A DNA stretch of 16,750 nucleotides from Lentisphaerota bacterium. Lineage in GTDB: Bacteria; Verrucomicrobiota; Lentisphaeria; Oligosphaerales; Oligosphaeraceae. Of the stretch, positions 7,517 through 16,000 are shown piece by piece (position 1 is the stretch's first letter; each line of letters opens with the position of its first letter). The position numbers and the translations under genes were made by a program. The stretch lies in contig JAAZIZ010000013.1 in the NCBI GenBank assembly GCA_012800565.1, positions 1-16,750 of the forward strand, in the 5' to 3' direction. The notes under the pieces were generated by a model. It was not told where the DNA came from and did no database searches. It was given only the letters and a program-made list of their open reading frames with translations.

Positions 7517-9985
7517 ATGCGCACTTTCGCCCTTGCTTTCTTGTCTGCATTGCTGAGCTTCGCCACCGGAGAGCTGTTGCCAAATGGCTCATTCGCACGC
7601 GGACTGAGCGGCTGGCAGCCGCATTATTTTAAAGCGCAGAAACCAGATTACCTGTCACTGGAAATCATTGAGGGAGCCGGCGGCGATGACAATTTCGCCC
7701 TGCGGGTGCAAAAGACCGCCGAGGGCCAGGCGGTATTGATCAACACTTTCTCGCCCCGCCTCAAATCTGAGACGCCATACCGTTTCAAATTCTCCTATCA
7801 GGCCCGGGCAACTGCGGCAGGGCCGGACGAGCCGGTGCTGCTCTGCCGTCTGACCATCACCGGCACCCAGGACGGCGAACCACACCACCGCTACAAATGG
7901 CTGCGCTGTCCGAATTCCTCCAGCTGGGCCTTGGCGGATACCGGACCGCTGGGGCTGGTTACCCTGCCCGACTGCAAAAATCTGCTGATCACTTTCTTCT
8001 TTTCCGGACAGGGAGAATATCTTCTCGACGAGATTTCTCTGCAGGAGGTCGATATTGAGGCGCCAATTCTGGAGGCCGCCGGAGAAAAACTGTATTTCAA
8101 TGCCCGGAGCCAAAATCGCGATCTGCCGCCTGAACCTGGCGTCCTTCCTGCTCCGTTAGCTCTGTACAACCGCAATCCTGGCGAAGTCTATCCGGACAGC
8201 ATCCCCCGGCCAGATGAGCTCCTGCGTGGTCTGCACGCCCTGGCTGTCCCCGGCGAATACGTGACCCGATATTGTGCCCTGTATGCCTCCGCAGAGGCTG
8301 AACTGAGCCCGATACAGGTCAGCGAGCTGCGCACTCCGGAGGGTGATCTTCTGCCCTGCGACCTGTGGCAGGTTTATCAGGTCGAGCACCTGACCCGTTT
8401 CGCCCGCCGCCCATATTACCGCATCATCCCCGAACGGCTGGTGGACTGGGGCGGGGGGAGATTGTCGGCCGGAGAAAACCGCATTCTTTGCCTGCAGGCA
8501 AAGATTCCGGCCAAGCAGCGGGCCGGGACGTACTGCGGATTGGTCCGGCTGACTGATGACCTGGTTCTGCCTTTGAGCCTGGAAGTCCTGCCTTTCCAGC
8601 TGGAGCCTCCGGAAGTAGATTACCTGATGTACGCCACGGTGGTTTACCGCCATGACCGCCTGCCTGAAGCCGAGACCATCCGAATGCTGAAAGAAATCCG
8701 CGAACTGGGCATCAACGGCATCGTCCACCATGGCGGCATCTGGAACGAACCAACCTTGCGGAAATACTGCCGCATCCTTGCTGCCGCCGGCCTGACCGGC
8801 AGCACTATCCTGGATTTTGGCAGCGTACTGGAGAACCATGTCTACCGCCGATTGCACCAGCAGCCCCCTGACCCGAACCGGAAATACCTGGAAAATTACG
8901 ACCATCCGGAAATCCGGGCCGGATTCCAGGAATACCTGGAGAAATTCGCCGGCTGGTTCCGGCAATACGACCCACAGCGCAACTGGTATTACCAGGGCTT
9001 TGATGAGCCGGCATTCTTCGGTATGGAACGTGTGCTCTGGGAATATCCCCTGGCCAAGGCAGCAGGTGTAAAGGTCTCCGGCACCGTCTATACCTGCCCT
9101 GCCTTGCGGCAGCTGGGCACGAATATCGACTTGTCGCTGCTCTCATACCGCTCTGCCCGGGAAGAACAGGAATTCCAAGCCGTGAGCCGGGAGACCGGAG
9201 TCAAGTATTATCTGCTTGGTGGCGGATCATACTTTCAGCAGCAGGGTTTCGTCGCGGTCAATCGTTATCTGGCCGGAGCCTATCTGTTCAAGCTCGGCCT
9301 GCCCGGACATGTTTCCTGGAGCTACCAGTACCATTGCCAGGAATTTGAACAGCTGAAAATCGCCTATAACCTGGCCTGGCCACGCCAGGATTGCAGCAGC
9401 CGCCGCAGCGACAGCACCCTGCAGGCCGAAGGACTGCGCGAAGGCATCATTGATTACCGCTTCCTGCAGACCCTCCGCAATCTGAAAACCGAGCCGGCGC
9501 AGCAACAGCAGGATCGGGAACTGTTGCAACGCCTGATGCAGGAAATCATCCCCTGGAGTGAAGATTTCAGGGCTGGCAGCGACTCCCTCAGTCCGGCCAA
9601 TTTCGATTACCAGGCCCAGGAGAATCTGCGACTGCTCCTGGCCCGGCGCATCTGCGCCAGGATGCACGGCCAGGACCCGCCACAATACGACTGGTCGTGG
9701 ATACAGGAGCAGGACTGCGCCGGACTGACCCTCGTCCGCCATCCGCTGCTCTGGAATGCTCTTTCAGGCCAGAGAGCAGTCTGCCGCCTGACCGAGCCGG
9801 AGAATGCCGCTGCCGTCTCCTGCCGCTTACTTGCTCAGAATGGCCAAGTCTGGAACGCCGACCCTGTCATGCCCCGGCAGGGATGGGCCTTTGTACCCCT
9901 GCCGACAGTGCCCCCCGGGGCTTACTGCGCCGAATACCGCCTTGGAGAAAATACGGTGCGCCGAAAAATCCTGGTGGTCCAATAA
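7517..9985 (+). CDS. Secreted GH123-like glycosidase (DUF4091 family) with N-terminal carbohydrate-binding-like domain
   Basis: Probable exported glycoside hydrolase acting on a glycan outside the cytoplasm. I start at the ATG at 7517 because it opens directly onto a signal peptide (MRTFALAFLSALLSFATG). The in-frame ATG at 7496 would add seven residues; neither start has an ideally spaced ribosome binding site (GGAGA at 7498-7502). The 822-residue product continues with a beta-sandwich of CBM4/9-like type (about 19-175, opening LLPNGSFARGLSGW), a second beta domain (about 195-360), a barrel-like catalytic region, and a C-terminal Ig-like domain (about 720-822). Asp496-Glu497 in GFDEPAF matches the adjacent Asp-Glu pair used by GH123 beta-N-acetylgalactosaminidases in substrate-assisted catalysis. 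The DUF4091 signature (LREGIIDYRFL within about 633-653) follows. The gene lies 70 bases after the pseudopilin and shares the core of the next protein, its likely tandem paralogue. Activity and substrate are inferred. Confidence 0.8.
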   Translation: MRTFALAFLSALLSFATGELLPNGSFARGLSGWQPHYFKAQKPDYLSLEIIEGAGGDDNFALRVQKTAEGQAVLINTFSPRLKSETPYRFKFSYQARATAAGPDEPVLLCRLTITGTQDGEPHHRYKWLRCPNSSSWALADTGPLGLVTLPDCKNLLITFFFSGQGEYLLDEISLQEVDIEAPILEAAGEKLYFNARSQNRDLPPEPGVLPAPLALYNRNPGEVYPDSIPRPDELLRGLHALAVPGEYVTRYCALYASAEAELSPIQVSELRTPEGDLLPCDLWQVYQVEHLTRFARRPYYRIIPERLVDWGGGRLSAGENRILCLQAKIPAKQRAGTYCGLVRLTDDLVLPLSLEVLPFQLEPPEVDYLMYATVVYRHDRLPEAETIRMLKEIRELGINGIVHHGGIWNEPTLRKYCRILAAAGLTGSTILDFGSVLENHVYRRLHQQPPDPNRKYLENYDHPEIRAGFQEYLEKFAGWFRQYDPQRNWYYQGFDEPAFFGMERVLWEYPLAKAAGVKVSGTVYTCPALRQLGTNIDLSLLSYRSAREEQEFQAVSRETGVKYYLLGGGSYFQQQGFVAVNRYLAGAYLFKLGLPGHVSWSYQYHCQEFEQLKIAYNLAWPRQDCSSRRSDSTLQAEGLREGIIDYRFLQTLRNLKTEPAQQQQDRELLQRLMQEIIPWSEDFRAGSDSLSPANFDYQAQENLRLLLARRICARMHGQDPPQYDWSWIQEQDCAGLTLVRHPLLWNALSGQRAVCRLTEPENAAAVSCRLLAQNGQVWNADPVMPRQGWAFVPLPTVPPGAYCAEYRLGENTVRRKILVVQ

Positions 9986-10049
9986 CTGCAGCTGTAACTA
10001 TGACAATGCAATGGTGATGTTTTTTACTAACAATTCAGGGAGAGGACGT

Positions 10050-11762
10050 ATGTTCAGATTATGGACTGTTTTGCTTGTTCTGGGTGGCAGTTTGACATTA
10101 ATGGGTGACCCGCCACTGCCCCTGGCCCAGGAAGAGATTGCGGAAGTCAGCTGGGGCGGTCGGACTTTCCATTATCTCCCCCGCTATCAGTATCCCGATC
10201 CTCCCCTGGCCCAGAACTATAGCGAACCGCTGCTCTTTCAGCGCAATCCCGAGGAAATCTATCTCCACAGCGTCCCCCAGCCAGATGAATTTCTGACCCG
10301 GTTGGACAAACTTGCCTTTCCAGGTGAATTCTGCGGGCTGTATTTCAGCATCCACGCACCTGTCGAGCTGGAACTGCAGGAGATCGATGCCGGAAGTCTG
10401 GGAGAAGGCTGGGAAGTCTTCGAAGTAGTGCACCTGCCCCGGATCAAAAGGGCACCGTTCTACCAAATCATCCCCGAACGACTCGACGACTTCAAAGCCC
10501 GCACCATCCCCGCCGGCCGGAACTGCATCATCTATCTGCGCCAAAAAATTCCCGCCAGTCTGGCGGGTGCTAACCTTGCGGGTGATATCAAAATCCACTG
10601 CGCCGATCAGAAGCCATTGACACTGCCCGTACAGATCAGAGTGACGCCGTTCGCTTTGGAACAGCCCGCCGCACACTGGCTGATGTATACCGCCGTCAAC
10701 TATCTGCCTTATCAGAAAAAAGCTGACAAAATCCGCTTCCTGCAGGAAATCAAGGACCTCGGCATCACCGGCATCATTCATCACGGCGGCCTCTGGAGCC
10801 AGAGCGCGGTGCAGACTTTCAGCGAAATCCTCAATGCTGCTGAACTCGACGGCCCGGTCATTATCGACTTCGGCGCCGGACTGGAAAAGAAGATCATCCG
10901 GGAGCTGACCGGCAAAGGTGTCGCCAACAGCCGCAAAGTCCCATACGACGAATGCGCCGATCCGCGCGTGGCCGAGCAATTTGTCAGCTTCCTGAAAGAT
11001 TTTTCCCTCTGGATGGAGCAATACCGGCCGGGGCGGCAGTGGCTTTATCAGGGCATTGACGAGCCGCATATCAACGGCCTGATGGCTCAGGCGCAATGGG
11101 AATACCCGCTGGCCCGCCAAGCCGGGGTAAAAACCTCAGCCACCGTCTATCCCTACGCCTCGGTCAAGGACTTCGGGAATCTGCTGGATGTAGCCCTGAA
11201 CAACTTCCTCGCCCACAGCCCGGCTAAAGCCCAACCGTTCCGGGAACTGAGCCAAGAGCGCAATATCGCTTTCTGGGGCATTATGGGCGGCAGCTACATC
11301 GGCCAACAGGGATACCTGGCCGTAAACCGTCTCCGGGCCGGTTTCCTGTTCTTGAAAAGCGGTATGCCGGCCAGTGCCTACTGGTCCTACAGCGTATATC
11401 AAAACGAACAAACCAGCGGCAAAACCTCGTACTGCCTGGCTTACAAGCGCCAAGATACCAGCAGACGGATGTGTGATTCCACCCTGCAGGCCGAAAGTCT
11501 GCGCGAAGGCATCCAGGACTACAAAGTCGCAGCTATGCTGCGCCAGCTGATAGCGCAGGCCCGGGAGAACGGCCAGGCCGATGCTGCCAAGCACAGCCAG
11601 GCCATCCTGGACTATGTAATCAACGATCTCACCCCCTGGGCGGATGAATGCATCATTGCCAGCGATGCACGCGCCAAGCGCAATATCGACAATGCACAAC
11701 TGGAAAATATGCGTCTGGCCTTGGTTGCGGAAATAATCCGCCTGAAAGGAGTCCTGAAATGA
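10050..11762 (+). CDS. Secreted GH123-like glycosidase (DUF4091 family), minimal paralogue
   Basis: Second probable exported glycosidase of the operon, 570 residues. The ATG at 10050 is preceded by GGGAGAGGA (10038-10046) and opens onto a signal peptide (MFRLWTVLLVLGGSLTLMG). Longer in-frame readings back to 9804 overlap the previous gene and have no signal peptide, so I rejected them. It matches the core of the preceding protein block by block: RNPEEIYLHSVPQPDEF against RNPGEVYPDSIPRPDEL, IIPERL in both, GITGIIHHGGLW against GINGIVHHGGIW, and STLQAESLREGIQDY against STLQAEGLREGIIDY. It lacks the N-terminal carbohydrate-binding-like and C-terminal Ig-like domains. The putative catalytic pair is Asp337-Glu338 in GIDEPHI. 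Its stop codon overlaps the start of the next gene (ATGA), suggesting coupled translation. It looks like a tandem duplicate that has diverged and lost, or never gained, the accessory domains. The substrate may be an N-acetylhexosamine-containing glycan (inferred). Confidence 0.8.
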   Translation: MFRLWTVLLVLGGSLTLMGDPPLPLAQEEIAEVSWGGRTFHYLPRYQYPDPPLAQNYSEPLLFQRNPEEIYLHSVPQPDEFLTRLDKLAFPGEFCGLYFSIHAPVELELQEIDAGSLGEGWEVFEVVHLPRIKRAPFYQIIPERLDDFKARTIPAGRNCIIYLRQKIPASLAGANLAGDIKIHCADQKPLTLPVQIRVTPFALEQPAAHWLMYTAVNYLPYQKKADKIRFLQEIKDLGITGIIHHGGLWSQSAVQTFSEILNAAELDGPVIIDFGAGLEKKIIRELTGKGVANSRKVPYDECADPRVAEQFVSFLKDFSLWMEQYRPGRQWLYQGIDEPHINGLMAQAQWEYPLARQAGVKTSATVYPYASVKDFGNLLDVALNNFLAHSPAKAQPFRELSQERNIAFWGIMGGSYIGQQGYLAVNRLRAGFLFLKSGMPASAYWSYSVYQNEQTSGKTSYCLAYKRQDTSRRMCDSTLQAESLREGIQDYKVAAMLRQLIAQARENGQADAAKHSQAILDYVINDLTPWADECIIASDARAKRNIDNAQLENMRLALVAEIIRLKGVLK

Positions 11763-13024
11763 AGATTTTTCTGCTTCTGCTGACCGCAATTCTGACCTCC
11801 CCGGGGCTGCTTATCGCCGCCGCACCGGAGGAGATGCTCCCGCCTCCGGAAGCTGTCCTGAAAGCGACCGCCACCCCGCCTGAGATTGACGGTCATTTCA
11901 ATGATCCGGCCTGGAAGGATGCCGTACTCCTGGGTGATTTCATGCTCAACACCACGCCTGTGCCGGCCCAGGCCAAGACTACGGTTCTGGTAACCTACGA
12001 CCGCGACAACCTCTATGTGGGCTTTACCTGCCTGGAACCGGAGCTGAAAGAAAAACTGCTGCGCCCGATGGCCGAGGAGCGTGACGGCAATGTCTGGGAA
12101 GACGAATGCATTGAAGTGTATATTAATGACGTTTCACGCAGCACCGAACAATATCACGTCCTGGTAAATCTGCGCAATACCGTGATGGACTTGTTCTCCG
12201 GCGAAAAATTCCGCCAGTGCAAAGCAGTGGCATGGAACGGGCACTGGCAGAGCGCAGTGGCATTGGGAACGGATGAATGGCGCGTGGAATTGAAAATACC
12301 TTTCGCCACAGTCAATTTCCCCGCCGGGAAAACAGAGCTGAGGGTAAATTTCTGCCGTGAGCGGTACGGCACCAGCGGCGAAATCTCCAGCTGGAGCTGC
12401 CCTTACGGCGACTTCGACAAGCCGGAGCGCAGCGGTGTGCTCAAGAACATCATCCGCGAAGGCATTCCCGAAATTGCCTCGCTGTCCTGGCCGGACGACA
12501 GCACTTGGGGCGAGCAACAGCTCGCGCTGCAGTTCGCGGCTCCCGTCTCCGGCCGTTTGACTCTGCTGCAGGAGAAAGACGGGCAGCTGCAGGTCCTGGC
12601 TGAAGGACAGGTCCGCCAGGGACAGATCAGCCTGCCCTACTTTCTGGAAGAGCCCGGGCGCTGGGTACTGCTGCTGGGCTTCCAGGAGCAGGGAAAAACC
12701 GAAAGCATTCTTTTCGCTTCCCACAACCAGCTCAATCCAGCCCTGTTTACCTTGCACCGGACCACCAAAATCATGCCGCACGGCGGCCGGTTCCAGGCGC
12801 TGGCCCGGCTCGGCAATCCATCTGTGCTGAAGGAAATCAGCTGCCGCATCAGCGGCTCTGCAGGCCAGCAGTCCGCAAGCTGGCATCCCGAGCAGGAATT
12901 CTGTTCCATCACTCTCGATTGCAGTACCCTGGCACCAGGTCAATACAACGTCGAATACCTTTTTCAGCTGCACAGCGGGCGCAGCGTCACCCACCATCAT
13001 CCACTGCTGATTTTTACCCCATAA
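11759..13024 (+). CDS. Secreted CBM9-like carbohydrate-binding protein
   Basis: A 421-residue exported protein with no recognisable catalytic domain. The ATG at 11759 overlaps the previous stop codon by four bases and has AAAGGAG (11745-11751) seven bases upstream. A signal peptide (MKIFLLLLTAILTSPGLLIAAA) comes first. Residues about 35-235 resemble the CBM9/DOMON-like beta-sandwich: PPEIDGHFNDPAWKDA near the start is the typical opening of this family, followed by LYVGFTCLEPEL, then WEDECIEVYIND, then WRVELKIPFATVNF. The remaining 180 or so residues look like one or two Ig-like beta domains of unknown role. Such proteins often sit beside secreted glycosidases in Lentisphaerae, Verrucomicrobia and Planctomycetes. 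The tight coupling to the glycosidase suggests that the two are made together, perhaps to bind the same glycan. Sugar binding is a family-based expectation; I cannot identify the ligand. Confidence 0.82.
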   Translation: MKIFLLLLTAILTSPGLLIAAAPEEMLPPPEAVLKATATPPEIDGHFNDPAWKDAVLLGDFMLNTTPVPAQAKTTVLVTYDRDNLYVGFTCLEPELKEKLLRPMAEERDGNVWEDECIEVYINDVSRSTEQYHVLVNLRNTVMDLFSGEKFRQCKAVAWNGHWQSAVALGTDEWRVELKIPFATVNFPAGKTELRVNFCRERYGTSGEISSWSCPYGDFDKPERSGVLKNIIREGIPEIASLSWPDDSTWGEQQLALQFAAPVSGRLTLLQEKDGQLQVLAEGQVRQGQISLPYFLEEPGRWVLLLGFQEQGKTESILFASHNQLNPALFTLHRTTKIMPHGGRFQALARLGNPSVLKEISCRISGSAGQQSASWHPEQEFCSITLDCSTLAPGQYNVEYLFQLHSGRSVTHHHPLLIFTP

Positions 13025-13094
13025 TAATGTCCCCGCACCGGCTCGGAACTCTTCCTGGAATTCCCTCCGGCCACCTCACTATCAGGAGAACCAC

Positions 13095-16000
13095 ATGCTC
13101 AAACAATCCCTCGCATTGCTGCTGGCCTTGGCCGCCGGTCTTTCAGCTCAGGACCGGCAGTTTCAGAACCATCTCCGCAACCATTCGCTTGAAGACCCGG
13201 ACATAAAGGAATTTTATATCCGGAAGATGGCCCGCGACCCTCAGACCAAGGAAGTCATCACTCATGCCCCCGAGGATATGATTGTCCGCCGCGACAGTTC
13301 CCGGGCCCGCCAGGGCAATTATTCCCTGGCTCTGGAATGCCGCCTGGACCATTCCACCAATGAAGTCAACTTCCTCACACTGCCCTATCTGGGGCAAGGC
13401 AGCTACCGCTTTCAGGCTTACTATTACCTGGCCGAGGCCCATCCCAAGGCACGGGTATCCGGACGAATAGCTTTCCTTGATGCAGAACAGAAAGTCATCA
13501 GATATATGTTTCCGGAATTTCCGGTACGCAAGGGCGAATGGCTGGAGATGCAGCAAAATTTCTTTCCGCCGGTGGGCACTGCCCGCATCACTGTAACCCT
13601 GTGGTTCAGTGGCAAGATGCGGGCCTGGCTGGATGATGTGTCTTTCGGCCTGTACCAGGACCAGGAGCTGCCGGAACGATTCCGCGCTGCGCAGCTCCTG
13701 CAGGAAACGCCGGGCTTCAGCTTCTGGAAAGAAGCGCCTTATTTCAAGGTACAGCCCCGGGATTGCCCGGCGAGCCTGCAGCACAACAACCTGATTGAAG
13801 TGGCGGCGGCCGCCAACGAACGGGAACCTTTTCAGCTGATCGTCACCCCTAAGCAGGAAATCAGCGCATTGTCACTGCGCTTCAGCCCCTTGCAAGCACC
13901 TGATGGCGAGAGCATCCCCGCCAGCGCACTGTCCTATCGGATCGTCGGTTTTATCAATCTCAAGCAGCCGGACAATCCCAAAATGACCGGCCTGCATGCT
14001 GACCCGTTGCTGCCTGAGCAGCAAGCCGACGCCAAAGCTGGCGAGAACCTGCCTTTCTATGTCATAATTGATGTCCCGGCCGGGCAAAAACCTGGTATCT
14101 ATGAAGGCACTCTGGAACTGCTCTCCGGGCAGGAAGTGCAGGCCCGAGCCGGGTTGCGCCTCAAAGTCTGGGATTTCGCTCTTCCGGCATCCCCGATCCT
14201 GAAGACATTTTTCTACGCCCAGCCGTTCAAGGCCTACAACGATCTGGACCGCCGCCCGCGTAAGGTCGTTGTCGAAGATATCATGGGCACTCTGCATCAG
14301 CACCGCATGACCGGCAACCAGGCCCTTTGGCCGCATCATCCCAAAGTCGAGATCAAGGACGGCGAACTCAGCGTCGACTGGTCCGCTTTCGACGCGAATA
14401 TCAGCGATTGGAAAGAACGGTTCGGCCTGCGCCATTTCGGTGTCCCGTATATGGGGATGATGGGTGACAACCACGGCTGGTTCGGCAAGAACCGCAAAAG
14501 CAGCGACCGCTTGACTTTTGACCGCACACCGTTGTTCTCAGAACTGGGTTTTAAGTATATCTGCCGTTATGCGCAGCTGTTCACTGAGCATGTGAAAGAG
14601 AAATTCCCGGACACGGATTTCTACGCCTACATCTACGACGAGCCGGCAGAGAGAGTGTATGACGAGCTGTCGCGCCTGAGCAACGCCCTGCATCAGGCTG
14701 CCCCGGATTTGAAGATTTTCATTCCCAAACACGTGAATGATAATATCGGCTATGTGTACACTTGGTGCGTGCCTTTTTCGCCCGGGTATATCAAACCTGA
14801 TCTGCACGCCCGCGAAGTCGCAGCCGGAAAAGAAATCTGGTATTACAATTGGACGGTCAGCCTGGCTGACCACAACTACCTGAACAACCGCCTCTACAGC
14901 TGGAAAATCTACAACCATGACGGAATCGGCGGACTGCTCTGGAATACCATCTTCACGCCCGACGGCATCAACCCCTGGACCGACTTGGACAAAACTTTCT
15001 CCTGCGGCAACGCGACCATCTTCTACCCGCCCCGCAATGAGCAGGATAGTATCGTCCCTTCGTTGCGCTCGGCTCAAATCCGCGAATCCATTGACGATTA
15101 CGATTACCTCAAGATTCTGGAGCAGCGACTTGAGGCACGCTTCCCCGGTCACGGCCGGCAGCGGGTCAAGGAACTCCTGCGGGAGATTTTCCCCGATGGC
15201 CAATTTGAAGTGGTGAATGATCCGCATCTGCTCTACGCCCTGCGGCAGCGCCTGGCCGAAGAAATCGAACAAGCCGAACGCGACCCGCGTCAGCTGGTGC
15301 TCTGCATTCCACCCGAGAACAGCCACACGGAAGTCAGTGAGGTCACCCTGCAGATTTATGGCGATCCTGGCACCACGGTGGAAATCGCCGGCCGGGAAGC
15401 ATTGCCGATTCCAGCAGCCGGGCTGCTTGAGGTCACCCACCAGCTGAGCCATTTCGGACTGAACCGGCTGCCCATCATCTGCCGCAACAATAACAAGAGC
15501 ATCGAAATATACCGGAACTTCACCCTGCTGCCTGACCCGAATCTGGAAAAATTGCGCGAACTGAGCGAAAAACTCCGCGCCGCTGGTCGTAGCGAGCAGC
15601 ACATCCTCGCTTTCCTGGAACAAGTCAAAAAGAATACCGGTTACAGCCGTTCTGACCGCGAGACTGCTGCCAACCTCCTGGCCGAGGGCAAACGCCAGCT
15701 GGTCGCAGCAGAAATTGAAAAGACCAGCCAAGGCGACAACCCCCTGGCTGCGGCTTTCCTGGAAAATGCCCGCTGGGCTTTCCAGGAGCAGCTGTTTGAA
15801 CGTAGCGAGTACTACCTGGCGTTGAACCGCAGTGTCGCAGCAGCCGGAAAGATGGACGGCTGGGCGGTCAGCGTCAAGCCGGTCGATTTCCAGGGCCATT
15901 TCGCTCTGCAGCTGCAGAACAGCCGCCTCACCGCCACCATCATGGAGACCGGCGGGCGCATCATCTCGCTGAAGAACGGCGAGGTGGAATGCCTGTCCCC

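Noticed and set aside
10018..10027. T run in the gap between the two tandem GH123-like genes
   Set aside because: No stem-loop precedes it, so it does not look like a terminator; it is simply an AT-rich patch before the ribosome binding site.
9804..10049. N-terminal extension of the second GH123-like gene back to 9804
   Set aside because: It would overlap the preceding gene by about 180 bases and bury a good signal peptide; the ATG at 10050 has a strong ribosome binding site.
11648..11758. N-terminal extension of the CBM9-like gene back to 11648
   Set aside because: It overlaps the end of the preceding glycosidase in another frame and hides the signal peptide that starts at 11759.
14538..15899. 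A 453-codon open frame on the minus strand inside the large GH123-like gene
   Set aside because: The + strand frame there carries the YDEP pair and other family motifs without interruption; the minus frame shows no known domain or ribosome binding site.
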